DNA from: Fuerstiella sp.
GTDB taxonomy: Bacteria > Planctomycetota > Planctomycetia > Planctomycetales > Planctomycetaceae
Reading direction: 5' to 3'
Assembly (NCBI GenBank): GCA_022843805.1
Contig: JALHMY010000067.1
Span: 1-53,130, forward strand
Length of the DNA stretch: 53,130 bases
Of the stretch, positions 1 through 7,305 are shown piece after piece. Made by a program: the position numbers and the translations under genes. Each line of letters begins with the position of its first letter. Position 1 is the stretch's first letter. Under the pieces are notes generated by a model. That model worked only from the letters and a program-made list of their open reading frames with translations, was not told the origin of the DNA and did not search any database.

Positions 1-134
1 ATGAACTGGGGGTCGCCCGGTGCTGGAAAGCTGCACGCCGGTAAATATGAGGAATTAACCTCATTGCGACAACGGGGAGGTGGTGGCTGGAATTCCCTCC
101 AGCCTCCACCTTACCCACTAAACAGCCTGCCGAT

Positions 135-152
135 CGAGTACGAGTACGAGTA
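135..152. repeat. short tandem repeat CGAGTA x3
   Basis: Three perfect copies of CGAGTA stand in tandem, and related words recur nearby (GAATACGAGTG near 165, GAGTACGAG near 271). The whole stretch 1-354 has no convincing gene; it holds this repeat and two inverted repeats. Similar GAGTAC strings are, from memory, common in planctomycete spacers; their function is unknown. Confidence 0.6.
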
Positions 153-194
153 CCGCCGATGGCTGAATACGAGTGCTCTGTCAAGTCGTAAAAT

Positions 195-250
195 GTAGGT
201 TGGACATTCCTGTCCGACTGCGTTTTGACGGGCAGGAATGCCCATCGTAC
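195..250. repeat. imperfect inverted repeat, intergenic element
   Basis: The left arm (195-218) reads GTAGGTTGGACATTCC and onward; the right arm (227-250) is its reverse complement with a few mismatches (GGCAGGAATGCCCATC inside). The loop is about 8 bases. Planctomycete genomes carry many copies of this kind of element; a count in this genome is needed to confirm that it is dispersed. Confidence 0.6.
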
Positions 251-290
251 CTCCAAACCAGGCATTGACAGAGTACGAGTTCGGTTTTGA

Positions 291-325
291 GTAACCGTTC
301 AGGGCAGAAGGCCGTGAACGGTTAC
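291..325. terminator. perfect 11-bp hairpin downstream of the DUF1080 hydrolase gene
   Basis: GTAACCGTTCA (291-301) pairs perfectly with TGAACGGTTAC (315-325) across a 13-base loop. It lies 30 bases past the stop of the minus-strand gene ending at 355, so it may end that transcript. No T-run follows, so an intrinsic terminator is not proven; it may simply be a dispersed palindrome. Confidence 0.4.
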
Positions 326-354
326 CTGCCGGATGACCGGTGGCCGGGCGGTTG

Positions 355-2181
355 TCAGTTGCGCATGGCTTCCTTTGCCAGTCTCTGAAACTCAGCTCGG
401 ATGTCTGAACCGTCGCCGCCACCGAAGTTCTGCCGTGAGATCAGCAGCACACAGATCATTTCCTGTTTGGGGTCTATCCATCCCTGAGTGCCAAAGGCTC
501 CGCCATGTCCGTAGGACCCGGCTGACAGTGCCGAGGTTGCTCCCTGGGGTTCTCTGACCAGACAGAAGCCAAGTCCCCAGCCATTTCCCGGAGTGAATCC
601 GGTTACGAGTTCTCCGCTTTGCAAAGAAGTCATTTGGCTCACAGCATCTATGGATAACACACGTTTTCCATCCAGAGCGCCGCCGTTAAGCACCATCTGA
701 TAGAAACGAACAAGATCCCCGGCGGTTGAAAACAGTCCGCCTGACGGATTGGGAGTTGTTTTTTCTGAAACATCCATCAGCCAGTGATTCCCGGGTTCGA
801 TATCCTTCTTATCGGCAGTGGGCTGGTAAAGCTTTGCCAGACGCTTCTGCAGATCCAGGGACGGACGGAACGTTGTTTCCTTCATGTCCAGAGGCTTAAA
901 AATTCGCTCCTGAAGAAACTCGTCGAACGACGTTCCGGAGACCACTTCCACGATTCGGCCGGCAACGCTGAGTCCGGGGCCATACTGCCACTTTGAACCA
1001 GGTTCAAATGCCAGTTCAGAATGGGCCAGATTCTCGGCCGTTTCTGCAAGAGTCCCCGTGTTTCGCTGATCACTGACAAGACCATTCGTGTGCATGAGAC
1101 AGTCGCGTACGGTAATCTGCCGATCCGGACTGACTCCGCCTTTGAGTTTGGTACTGCCGAACGACGGGATGTACTTTGAAACCGGATCATCCAGCTTCAG
1201 CTTTTCTTCGTCGGCAAGAATCATTACAGCAGCGGCTGTGACTGGCTTGGTCATTGACGCAATTGCGAAAACCGTGTCAGCAGCCATGGGCTGAGCTGCT
1301 GCAACGTCCGCATGCCCGGTTGTGCCCACATGGACTACCCGACCTCGCCTGGCAACCAGAGTCACAGCACCAGCAATTTGTTTTGCTTTGACAAACTCGT
1401 CCATTCGAGCATCAATTTTTTTCAGAGCTTCCGCATCCATTCCGGATTCTTCCGGTACTCCCTTCGTAATCAGTCCGGCATCATGGTCTTCGACAGTAAC
1501 CAGGACATCTGTCGGATTCTCGGTCAGAATAAGACCACGCCAGCGGACTTCCTGTGCCACTTTATTGGAATGCAGCTGCAGGCCAATTGGACCGGCGACA
1601 CAAGTGTCCGGCAATGGATCAGACCAGTCAGCCACCAGCTGACCATTGACCACGTGGCGGATGCGATTGCCGGATGCCAGAATCTCCATGCGATTCCAGT
1701 CATGCTGCAGACCGACACGCCGGGCAACACCCAGAGTATCCTGGAAGACGCTGTTACGGCCAAACAGATCGTAGTACCCGTATCCGGACGGATACATGAC
1801 GAGATGTCCCTGAAACGTGAATGGGCCTTCGTCTTTCTGCACAGGCTTTCCCCAGAAGGAAATGCCCGAGTGCATTTCGCTGGTCACCAGTTTGCTTTCA
1901 AAGATCAGTCGAAAGTTGCGAAACTGTTTCTTTGTCATCAGGTAGGTACTGGATTTCGGTGCGTCGCTGTCCGCGTTTCGGCCGACAATCTCACCATTTT
2001 CAACGTGAAAATAGCGGCCCGCATAGCCATCCCATCCATCGGTATTCTGCCCGTTAAACAGCCGCACGGGAGTTTCCCCGGACGGTAGTTTTGAAATCTG
2101 GTCGCTGCTCCAGTCAGCACTGTGAACCGTTAACGGATTTGCCGCGAGTGCGAGCAAACAGAGGAAAGTAAATCGAACCAT
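355..2181 (-). CDS. secreted DUF1080 (3-keto-disaccharide hydrolase-like) and serine beta-lactamase-like fusion
   Basis: Exported protein of 608 residues with two domains. After a signal peptide (MVRFTFLCLLALAANP, ending near VHSA) comes a DUF1080/concanavalin-like domain, roughly residues 35-225, with the typical LFNGQNTDGW start. The second half (about 245-600) is a class C beta-lactamase/esterase-type serine hydrolase: SMTK supplies the S-x-x-K nucleophile and lysine, YGPG sits at the Y-x-N position, and HGG near the end matches the third motif. DUF1080 members are linked to sugar or 3-keto-glycoside hydrolysis; the serine hydrolase partner could be an esterase or peptidase. An upstream ATG at 2232 exists, but the start at 2181 has AGGGAG ahead of it and begins the signal peptide. 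It lies just downstream of the lactonase gene in the same direction. Confidence 0.85.
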   Translation of the reverse strand: MVRFTFLCLLALAANPLTVHSADWSSDQISKLPSGETPVRLFNGQNTDGWDGYAGRYFHVENGEIVGRNADSDAPKSSTYLMTKKQFRNFRLIFESKLVTSEMHSGISFWGKPVQKDEGPFTFQGHLVMYPSGYGYYDLFGRNSVFQDTLGVARRVGLQHDWNRMEILASGNRIRHVVNGQLVADWSDPLPDTCVAGPIGLQLHSNKVAQEVRWRGLILTENPTDVLVTVEDHDAGLITKGVPEESGMDAEALKKIDARMDEFVKAKQIAGAVTLVARRGRVVHVGTTGHADVAAAQPMAADTVFAIASMTKPVTAAAVMILADEEKLKLDDPVSKYIPSFGSTKLKGGVSPDRQITVRDCLMHTNGLVSDQRNTGTLAETAENLAHSELAFEPGSKWQYGPGLSVAGRIVEVVSGTSFDEFLQERIFKPLDMKETTFRPSLDLQKRLAKLYQPTADKKDIEPGNHWLMDVSEKTTPNPSGGLFSTAGDLVRFYQMVLNGGALDGKRVLSIDAVSQMTSLQSGELVTGFTPGNGWGLGFCLVREPQGATSALSAGSYGHGGAFGTQGWIDPKQEMICVLLISRQNFGGGDGSDIRAEFQRLAKEAMRN

Positions 2182-2228
2182 CGCCTTCGACTCCCTAACT
2201 AAAATGAGAGCGCTGTGAAAATCAGAGA

Positions 2229-2250
2229 GCACCAGCAGTTCTGCTGGTGC
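2229..2250 (-). terminator. hairpin between lactonase and DUF1080 genes
   Basis: GCACCAGCAG (2229-2238) pairs perfectly with CTGCTGGTGC (2241-2250). Read on the minus strand it follows the lactonase stop by about 15 bases and is followed by a T-rich but interrupted stretch (TCTCTGATTTTC). It may end or attenuate transcription between the two genes. Confidence 0.4.
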
Positions 2251-2264
2251 CCGGAATCAGTCGA

Positions 2265-3416
2265 TCAGTAGATGCGGATGCACGACGGGCTGGTGCTGGT
2301 CAGCGGTTTTCCGACCGGACTCAACAGACCTTTTTCCGCGTCGATGCGGAACACAACAACATTGTTGCCGGGCATATTCGCACAGATCAGCCACTGTCCG
2401 TCCGGAGTGATTGCAAGATTTTGAGGACCATTGCCTAGCGAGGGTTCAATCTCAAGCAGCGTCAGCGCCCCGTCGTCTGCAATCCTGTACGCGGCAATAC
2501 TGTCGTGACCGCGATTGGTGCCGTAAAGGAATTTGCCATTGGGTGTGATTTTCAGATCGGCACAGTGGGTCACGCCTTTGAAATCGTCCGGAATAGTCGA
2601 GATGGTCTGATGCTCGACCAGCATTCCCGAGTCTGGCGAGAATCCAAAGTGCGTCACCGAATTGAGCAGCTCATTGATCACATACATTTTTTTGCCATCC
2701 GGATGAAAAGTCAGATGCCTCGGACCCGTTCCTGGAGGAGTTCTGACGAATGGCTGAGCTGCCGGGGTAATTTTTGCAGTTCCCGGATCAAGTTTGTAGG
2801 CCTGGATTTTATCGATACCCAGATCTGCCGCATACGCATGTCGATTGTCGGGGCTGATGACAAAGCAGTGCGCATGAGGTTCACCCTGGCGTTCCTTATT
2901 CACACTGGATCCGACATGCTGAACGAACGCAGCCGCTTCACCAAGGCTTCCGTCCTTCTGCACAGGGAGGCTGACGACGCTGCCGGTTGTATAGTTCGCG
3001 ACCAGAACGGTCTTTCCCGTGGCATCCACATCCACGTAGCAGGCTGCTGTGCCATGTGTTGACTGTCGATTCAGCAATTTCATTCGCCCGGTCTGACCGT
3101 CCAGCGCCCATGCCGAAACAAACTCGTTATTCTTCCCGCTAAACTCACCGGGAGCATCGATGGCGTACAGATATTTTCGGTCAGGCGAAAGTGCCATGAA
3201 GAACGGATGTTCAATTCCCGTTGTCCTGTGGATCGGCTTCAGTTCACCGGTTTTCACATTCAAATGACAGGCGTGAATGGCTCCCTCGTCCCCGGGAGCA
3301 AAGGCTGTGATAAATACGAGCAAATCAGAACCTCCCGAATTGTCAGCCGCAAACACGCTCGCGGCACTGAACATAACGCACAACAACAGCAGGGATTTTT
3401 GCCAGAGACAACTCAT
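2265..3416 (-). CDS. secreted lactonase-family seven-bladed beta-propeller protein
   Basis: 383 residues beginning with a clear signal peptide (MSCLWQKSLLLLCVMFSAAS, cleavage near VFAADN). The remainder matches the lactonase / 6-phosphogluconolactonase propeller family (YkgB and carboxymuconate cyclase-like): repeated blades with SPDRKYLYA, SPDNRHAYA, HPDGKKMYV, TPNGKFLYG and TPDGQWLIC, and the family-typical GTGPRHLTFHP and GEPHAHC stretches. Known members hydrolyse sugar lactones or cyclise muconate. The signal peptide places this one outside the cytoplasm, so the cytoplasmic pentose phosphate role is unlikely; a role in sugar-acid lactone turnover is inferred. GGAG lies about 10 bases before the ATG. 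Confidence 0.88.
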   Translation of the reverse strand: MSCLWQKSLLLLCVMFSAASVFAADNSGGSDLLVFITAFAPGDEGAIHACHLNVKTGELKPIHRTTGIEHPFFMALSPDRKYLYAIDAPGEFSGKNNEFVSAWALDGQTGRMKLLNRQSTHGTAACYVDVDATGKTVLVANYTTGSVVSLPVQKDGSLGEAAAFVQHVGSSVNKERQGEPHAHCFVISPDNRHAYAADLGIDKIQAYKLDPGTAKITPAAQPFVRTPPGTGPRHLTFHPDGKKMYVINELLNSVTHFGFSPDSGMLVEHQTISTIPDDFKGVTHCADLKITPNGKFLYGTNRGHDSIAAYRIADDGALTLLEIEPSLGNGPQNLAITPDGQWLICANMPGNNVVVFRIDAEKGLLSPVGKPLTSTSPSCIRIY

Positions 3417-3673
3417 GTCAGTGAGACTCCACGCAACAGACCATTAGAATGCAAGCTGAACGACGCTGGAAGTTTTGATGTTAGCAATCCATACTCAAAA
3501 CTGCTATCAGCACCGGCTGACACCACCGACCGACTCGACCGACAACAGTCAAAGAAGCCATGCGTGTCGCTCAACTGTAAGCGTGGTGTTCGGTGATCCA
3601 TCGCAGGCCTGAACATTCGTGTGATTTTATTTCGTGTGATTGAGTACCGTGTTTCGTTTTGTAAGGTGGCCAC

Positions 3674-5893
3674 ATGATTCTCTGTCTGTCGAGATTGCCG
3701 GAACCCATTCACTTTCGGATCACCAGTCTGGTGGCCATGCTGTCAGCTGCATTCCTGATTCTCCCGGGCTGTGGCGACCTGCTTGCCGCACCATCCGGTA
3801 TTCCCGGATCGAATGCCGTATCCGAAAAATGGCCTGAGCTGCCGCCGACGGATATGTCTGTGGAGATTCCTGCACAGGAATGGTCTCAGCGGCCAGGATC
3901 CCGCAATGTTCGAATACTGATCCATTATCCGCAGGGAACTCTGGACAGCGTCAATGCTGGTACAGGAATCATGCTGACTCTGCACAACTGGGGAGGAACT
4001 GACTGTGTGGGAACGGCCGATCCCAGGGAGCTGGCGAAGCAGCTGAACGTGGTGGCAATCTGCGTGAACTATCTGCAGAGCGGGCGAGCCGACTCCATCG
4101 AGGCTCCCGAGCCGTACGACTGCGGATATCTCCAGGCGCTGGATGCGCTTCGATCACTCTGGTTTGTGTTTGACGGCCTGCAGCAGCGAAAAATCTCGTT
4201 TGCTTCGGATCGAATCTATTGCACCGGAGGATCAGGAGGAGGCAATGTCACCCTGATGGCCAATAAACTGGCACCCCGAACATTCGCCTGCGTTGTCGAT
4301 TTGTGTGGGATGAAGAAACTTTCTGATGACATCGCCTTCAATCTCCCGGGCGGCAGTTCACTGAATGCTCGCTGGAGTCGCGAAGAGGGGCACCGGAATT
4401 TTCTGTCGGCTGATGAACAGGAAATTCGATTCGTCGGACATCCTGGTCATTTGGAAATTATGAAGAAGCTGGGTTCCACTGCACGGATCGTAACAGTACA
4501 CGGTGTCGATGATACAACCTGTCCGTATGCCGACGCGACGGAGCTGGTCGATCTTCTGCGCAAGGCCGGCATGGACGTGGAACCAAAGTTTGTGACGTCC
4601 GGTGACCTCGATGGCACGATCTTTTCAAGCTCGGGACATTCGCTCGGCGATCGCACGCTGATCGTGCTGAAGCATTTTGGAAAATACATCGGTGAGACGG
4701 GTGAGCAGGTTCTGCGTCGGAAAGGACCAACCGATTTTGAACGACATGAAACGATTCGCTATCCGACAACAAACGGAGAATTTGTTATATCCTACGCCGC
4801 CGGATACCCGACCGGGACGTTTGAGCCTTCGCCGGCACCAGTCTCTTATTCTGATCACACTGATTTGCTGCACTGGAAGGACAAGGCGGGGCAGGTACAT
4901 CCGGTGACTACTCCCGAAGACTGGCAGAATCGACGACACGACATTCTGCGGAATTTTCAGCTGGCCGCCGGAAATCTCCCATCACCTGTCAGTCGAGTTC
5001 CTCTGGATCTGAAAGTCCTTGAGGAGGTGCGACTGGATCCTCCGGCCGTCAGACAATCGCTCATTCGAAAAAAGATCAGTTTCCAGTCAGACCCTTATGA
5101 CCGCGTTCCGGCGTGGTTGTTTATCCCGGTTTCCGCCGAAGATGGCGATACTCGCCCGGTCGTGACCGGAGCAGAAAAACCTCGACATGGAATTCCTGCG
5201 GTGTTGTGTCTTCAGCAGACAACAAACGCCGGAAAGAATGAACCAGCGGGTATCGAAGGCGATCCATCAATGAAATACGCGATTGAGCTTGCAGAGCGGG
5301 GACTGATTACTCTGGCACCTGATTATCCCTCCTTTGGTGAACATGCTTATGACTTTGATGGGGACAGGTATCGCAGTGGAACGATGAAGGCCATCTGGGA
5401 CAATATCCGTGCGGTCGATGTATTGCAGAGTCTGCCTCAGGCAGATCCAGTGCGCATCGGCTGCATCGGCCATTCTCTCGGTGGTCACAATGCAATATTT
5501 ACGGCGGCGTTCGAACCGAGGCTGGTCGTTATTGTTTCGAGCTGCGGGTTCACCAGCCTGAGGAAAGACGATCTGCCCAGCTGGACGGGACCGCGATACA
5601 TGCCACAAATCGCCTCACAGTTTCAAAACGACATCACCAAAGTTCCGTTCGACTTTCATGAACTCGTTGCTGTGATTGCCCCGCGACCCTTTTTGGCCTG
5701 TGCGGCAACCCTGGACTCAGACTTCGATGTTTCGGGTGTTCGCGATGTTATAACAGCCGCACAACGCGTTTACGCGATCCATTCTTCGGACGATCGACTG
5801 GCATCTCTGTATCCTGAGGCTCCTCATTCATTTCCGGCTGAGACAAGACAACAGGCGTATGACTTTCTGATACGACACCTTTCCGAACCTTGA
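3674..5893 (+). CDS. exported double alpha/beta-hydrolase
   Basis: 739 residues with two alpha/beta-hydrolase units in one chain. The N-terminus is hydrophobic with a lipobox-like LPGC near residue 35, so it may be a lipoprotein. The first unit (about 60-350) has a GGSGGGN nucleophile elbow. The second (about 450-735) has GCIGHSLGG (Ser nucleophile), ALDSD-like acid region and PEAPHSF with the likely catalytic His close to the end. The second unit resembles dienelactone hydrolase / acetyl xylan esterase relatives common in planctomycetes. AAGGTGG just before 3674 supports this start; a later in-frame ATG at 3737 would also leave a signal peptide. Substrate unknown; an esterase acting on polysaccharide side groups is a reasonable guess. 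Confidence 0.8.
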   Translation: MILCLSRLPEPIHFRITSLVAMLSAAFLILPGCGDLLAAPSGIPGSNAVSEKWPELPPTDMSVEIPAQEWSQRPGSRNVRILIHYPQGTLDSVNAGTGIMLTLHNWGGTDCVGTADPRELAKQLNVVAICVNYLQSGRADSIEAPEPYDCGYLQALDALRSLWFVFDGLQQRKISFASDRIYCTGGSGGGNVTLMANKLAPRTFACVVDLCGMKKLSDDIAFNLPGGSSLNARWSREEGHRNFLSADEQEIRFVGHPGHLEIMKKLGSTARIVTVHGVDDTTCPYADATELVDLLRKAGMDVEPKFVTSGDLDGTIFSSSGHSLGDRTLIVLKHFGKYIGETGEQVLRRKGPTDFERHETIRYPTTNGEFVISYAAGYPTGTFEPSPAPVSYSDHTDLLHWKDKAGQVHPVTTPEDWQNRRHDILRNFQLAAGNLPSPVSRVPLDLKVLEEVRLDPPAVRQSLIRKKISFQSDPYDRVPAWLFIPVSAEDGDTRPVVTGAEKPRHGIPAVLCLQQTTNAGKNEPAGIEGDPSMKYAIELAERGLITLAPDYPSFGEHAYDFDGDRYRSGTMKAIWDNIRAVDVLQSLPQADPVRIGCIGHSLGGHNAIFTAAFEPRLVVIVSSCGFTSLRKDDLPSWTGPRYMPQIASQFQNDITKVPFDFHELVAVIAPRPFLACAATLDSDFDVSGVRDVITAAQRVYAIHSSDDRLASLYPEAPHSFPAETRQQAYDFLIRHLSEP

Positions 5894-6000
5894 ATTTCCC
5901 ATTTCCGCTTTTCACTAAGAATGTGGCACAAGGGCACAGAAAGTGCTCGGGATTTGTCCACGAGTACAGTGCTCACAAGCTGAAAAGACAGGCAACCTGT

Positions 6001-6028
6001 TTGACAAATACCTGTCGGGAAATATAGG
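6001..6028 (+). promoter_or_regulatory. sigma-70-type promoter for the Cys-rich gene
   Basis: TTGACA (6001-6006, perfect -35) and TATAGG (6023-6028, 4/6 match to -10) are separated by 16 bases. The start codon lies 119 bases downstream, which implies a leader of about 110 bases. Predicted from sequence only. Confidence 0.45.
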
Positions 6029-6147
6029 GTGCGTAGTGATTTCAAGAAGAGTGGGAGGACTGGATATGGTTTTCGGTCTTTGCTGCTCACGGCAAACATA
6101 TACGATTGCCGACGAGGTGAGGTTCGTTTACGGAGAGGAATTCGAAG

Positions 6148-6690
6148 ATGAGTCGATTTGCAATTCTGATGATGGCAGCTGCGATGCTGCTCACAAGCAA
6201 CACGGCGGAAGCAAAAAGGCGAAGTCGCTGCCACAAGGTCAGCCATTGCCAGACACAGAGGGTTCATTCGCACTGCGGGTCAACCTGTGCGCCCGTTTCC
6301 AGCTGCCAGCCAGCTTGTGCACAGCCAGCCTGTGCACCCAGCTGCCAGCCAGCGTGCGAAACCAGCTGTCAGCCAGCTTGTGCACAGCCGGCCTGTGCTT
6401 CAAGCTGCCAGCCAGCTTGTCAGGCGTCATGTGACAGTGGTTGCCACGTTTCACAGTGTGGCCATCATCATGGATGTGGAACATCATGCGGCAGTGCCTG
6501 TTCAACTGGCTGCAGCACCGGCTGCTCCACGGGCTGCAGCACTGGCTGTGGCGTATCCGGCGGATGTGCGAGTGGCGGATGTGGCGTTGCTGCGCCCGCT
6601 GCTGCACCTGCAGCAGAAGCGCCAGCACCAGCAGCGCCTCCAGCTGTTGAAGATGCACCAGCTCCACCAGCACCAGCTCCAACGACATAG
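6148..6690 (+). CDS. exported cysteine-rich repeat protein with Ala/Pro tail
   Basis: 180 residues; no family recognised. A signal peptide (MSRFAILMMAAAMLLTSNTA, then EAKRR) leads into about 110 residues carrying 26 cysteines, mostly three residues apart: SCQPAC, AQPAC and STGC units, including four consecutive STGC copies (about residues 121-136) after a His patch (GHHHGCG). The last 40 residues are almost only Ala, Pro and Glu. GGAGAGG stands 10 bases before the ATG. The gene is monocistronic, with a good promoter upstream and an intrinsic terminator downstream. The pattern suggests an extracytoplasmic disulfide-crosslinked or metal-binding structural protein; planctomycete cell walls are known for cystine-rich protein, so a wall role is possible but unproven. 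Confidence 0.8.
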   Translation: MSRFAILMMAAAMLLTSNTAEAKRRSRCHKVSHCQTQRVHSHCGSTCAPVSSCQPACAQPACAPSCQPACETSCQPACAQPACASSCQPACQASCDSGCHVSQCGHHHGCGTSCGSACSTGCSTGCSTGCSTGCGVSGGCASGGCGVAAPAAAPAAEAPAPAAPPAVEDAPAPPAPAPTT

Positions 6691-6782
6691 TTTCGGAAAC
6701 ATTCCGAAGCCCGACGGGAGGGTGCAGGAAGTTACTGCAGAATCGTTAAATGAATGGATTTCGTGCTGAATGCACGATTCTG

Positions 6783-6806
6783 AAGCGGCAGGGAAGCCGC
6801 TTTTTT
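6783..6806 (+). terminator. intrinsic terminator of the Cys-rich gene
   Basis: AAGCGGC (6783-6789) pairs with GCCGCTT (6796-6802) across a 6-base loop, and the 3' arm runs into six T residues. This is the clearest rho-independent terminator in the window. The rest of the 615-base gap before 7306 contains only a weak promoter-like sequence. Confidence 0.75.
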
Positions 6807-6950
6807 CTTTGAAGGGCAGGGGGAAGAAGCCACGATTTCCTTCCGGACGGGCATTTTCCCATGAAAGCCGGGTTACGAAAAGTCGGATTCACGGCTGGCT
6901 TCAGCAAATCCTCTGGCGGATGACTTGTGAGCCCGGTTTGACCGGTGGCG

Positions 6951-6978
6951 TTGAAATATGGGGCTATTTGGCTAGACT
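6951..6978 (+). promoter_or_regulatory. possible sigma-70 promoter upstream of the first propeller gene
   Basis: TTGAAA (6951-6956, 5/6) and TAGACT (6973-6978, 4/6) are spaced 16 bases apart, about 320 bases before the next start codon. Apart from this and the terminator at 6783, the 6691-7305 gap has no feature I can support. Confidence 0.25.
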
Positions 6979-7305
6979 GTGGACACATCGTTCCCGAGTT
7001 CAATTCAGTTTCAAAGGGGGACGGCGACACCGTTCGTGTTGATTTCTGACTTGCCTGCAACTCGCGGGTCCGAATACTGATACTGAGTCCCCATCCTCAA
7101 CTTCGCAGTTTGCACGACTAACAGTGCGACGCGACAGCCTTCACTTTCGAAGACCTGACAGAAGTGGAATTGCCCAGGAACTGGCGTGTTTCCACCGGAA
7201 AGAATTTGATGAAAGCAGTGCCGATTCCCGCTGGAACCGGTCTTTTGCTGTCAGAAAATTTGAATTGTCAGCACAACACCTTCAACTTTCTTACCTGGTG
7301 AAAGC

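Noticed and set aside
1312..2088. Plus-strand 258-residue open frame
   Set aside because: Lies entirely opposite the DUF1080/serine hydrolase gene and has no recognisable features.
6239..6688. Minus-strand 149-residue open frame opposite the Cys-rich gene
   Set aside because: Mirror of the repeats in the Cys-rich gene; no signal, start context or family.
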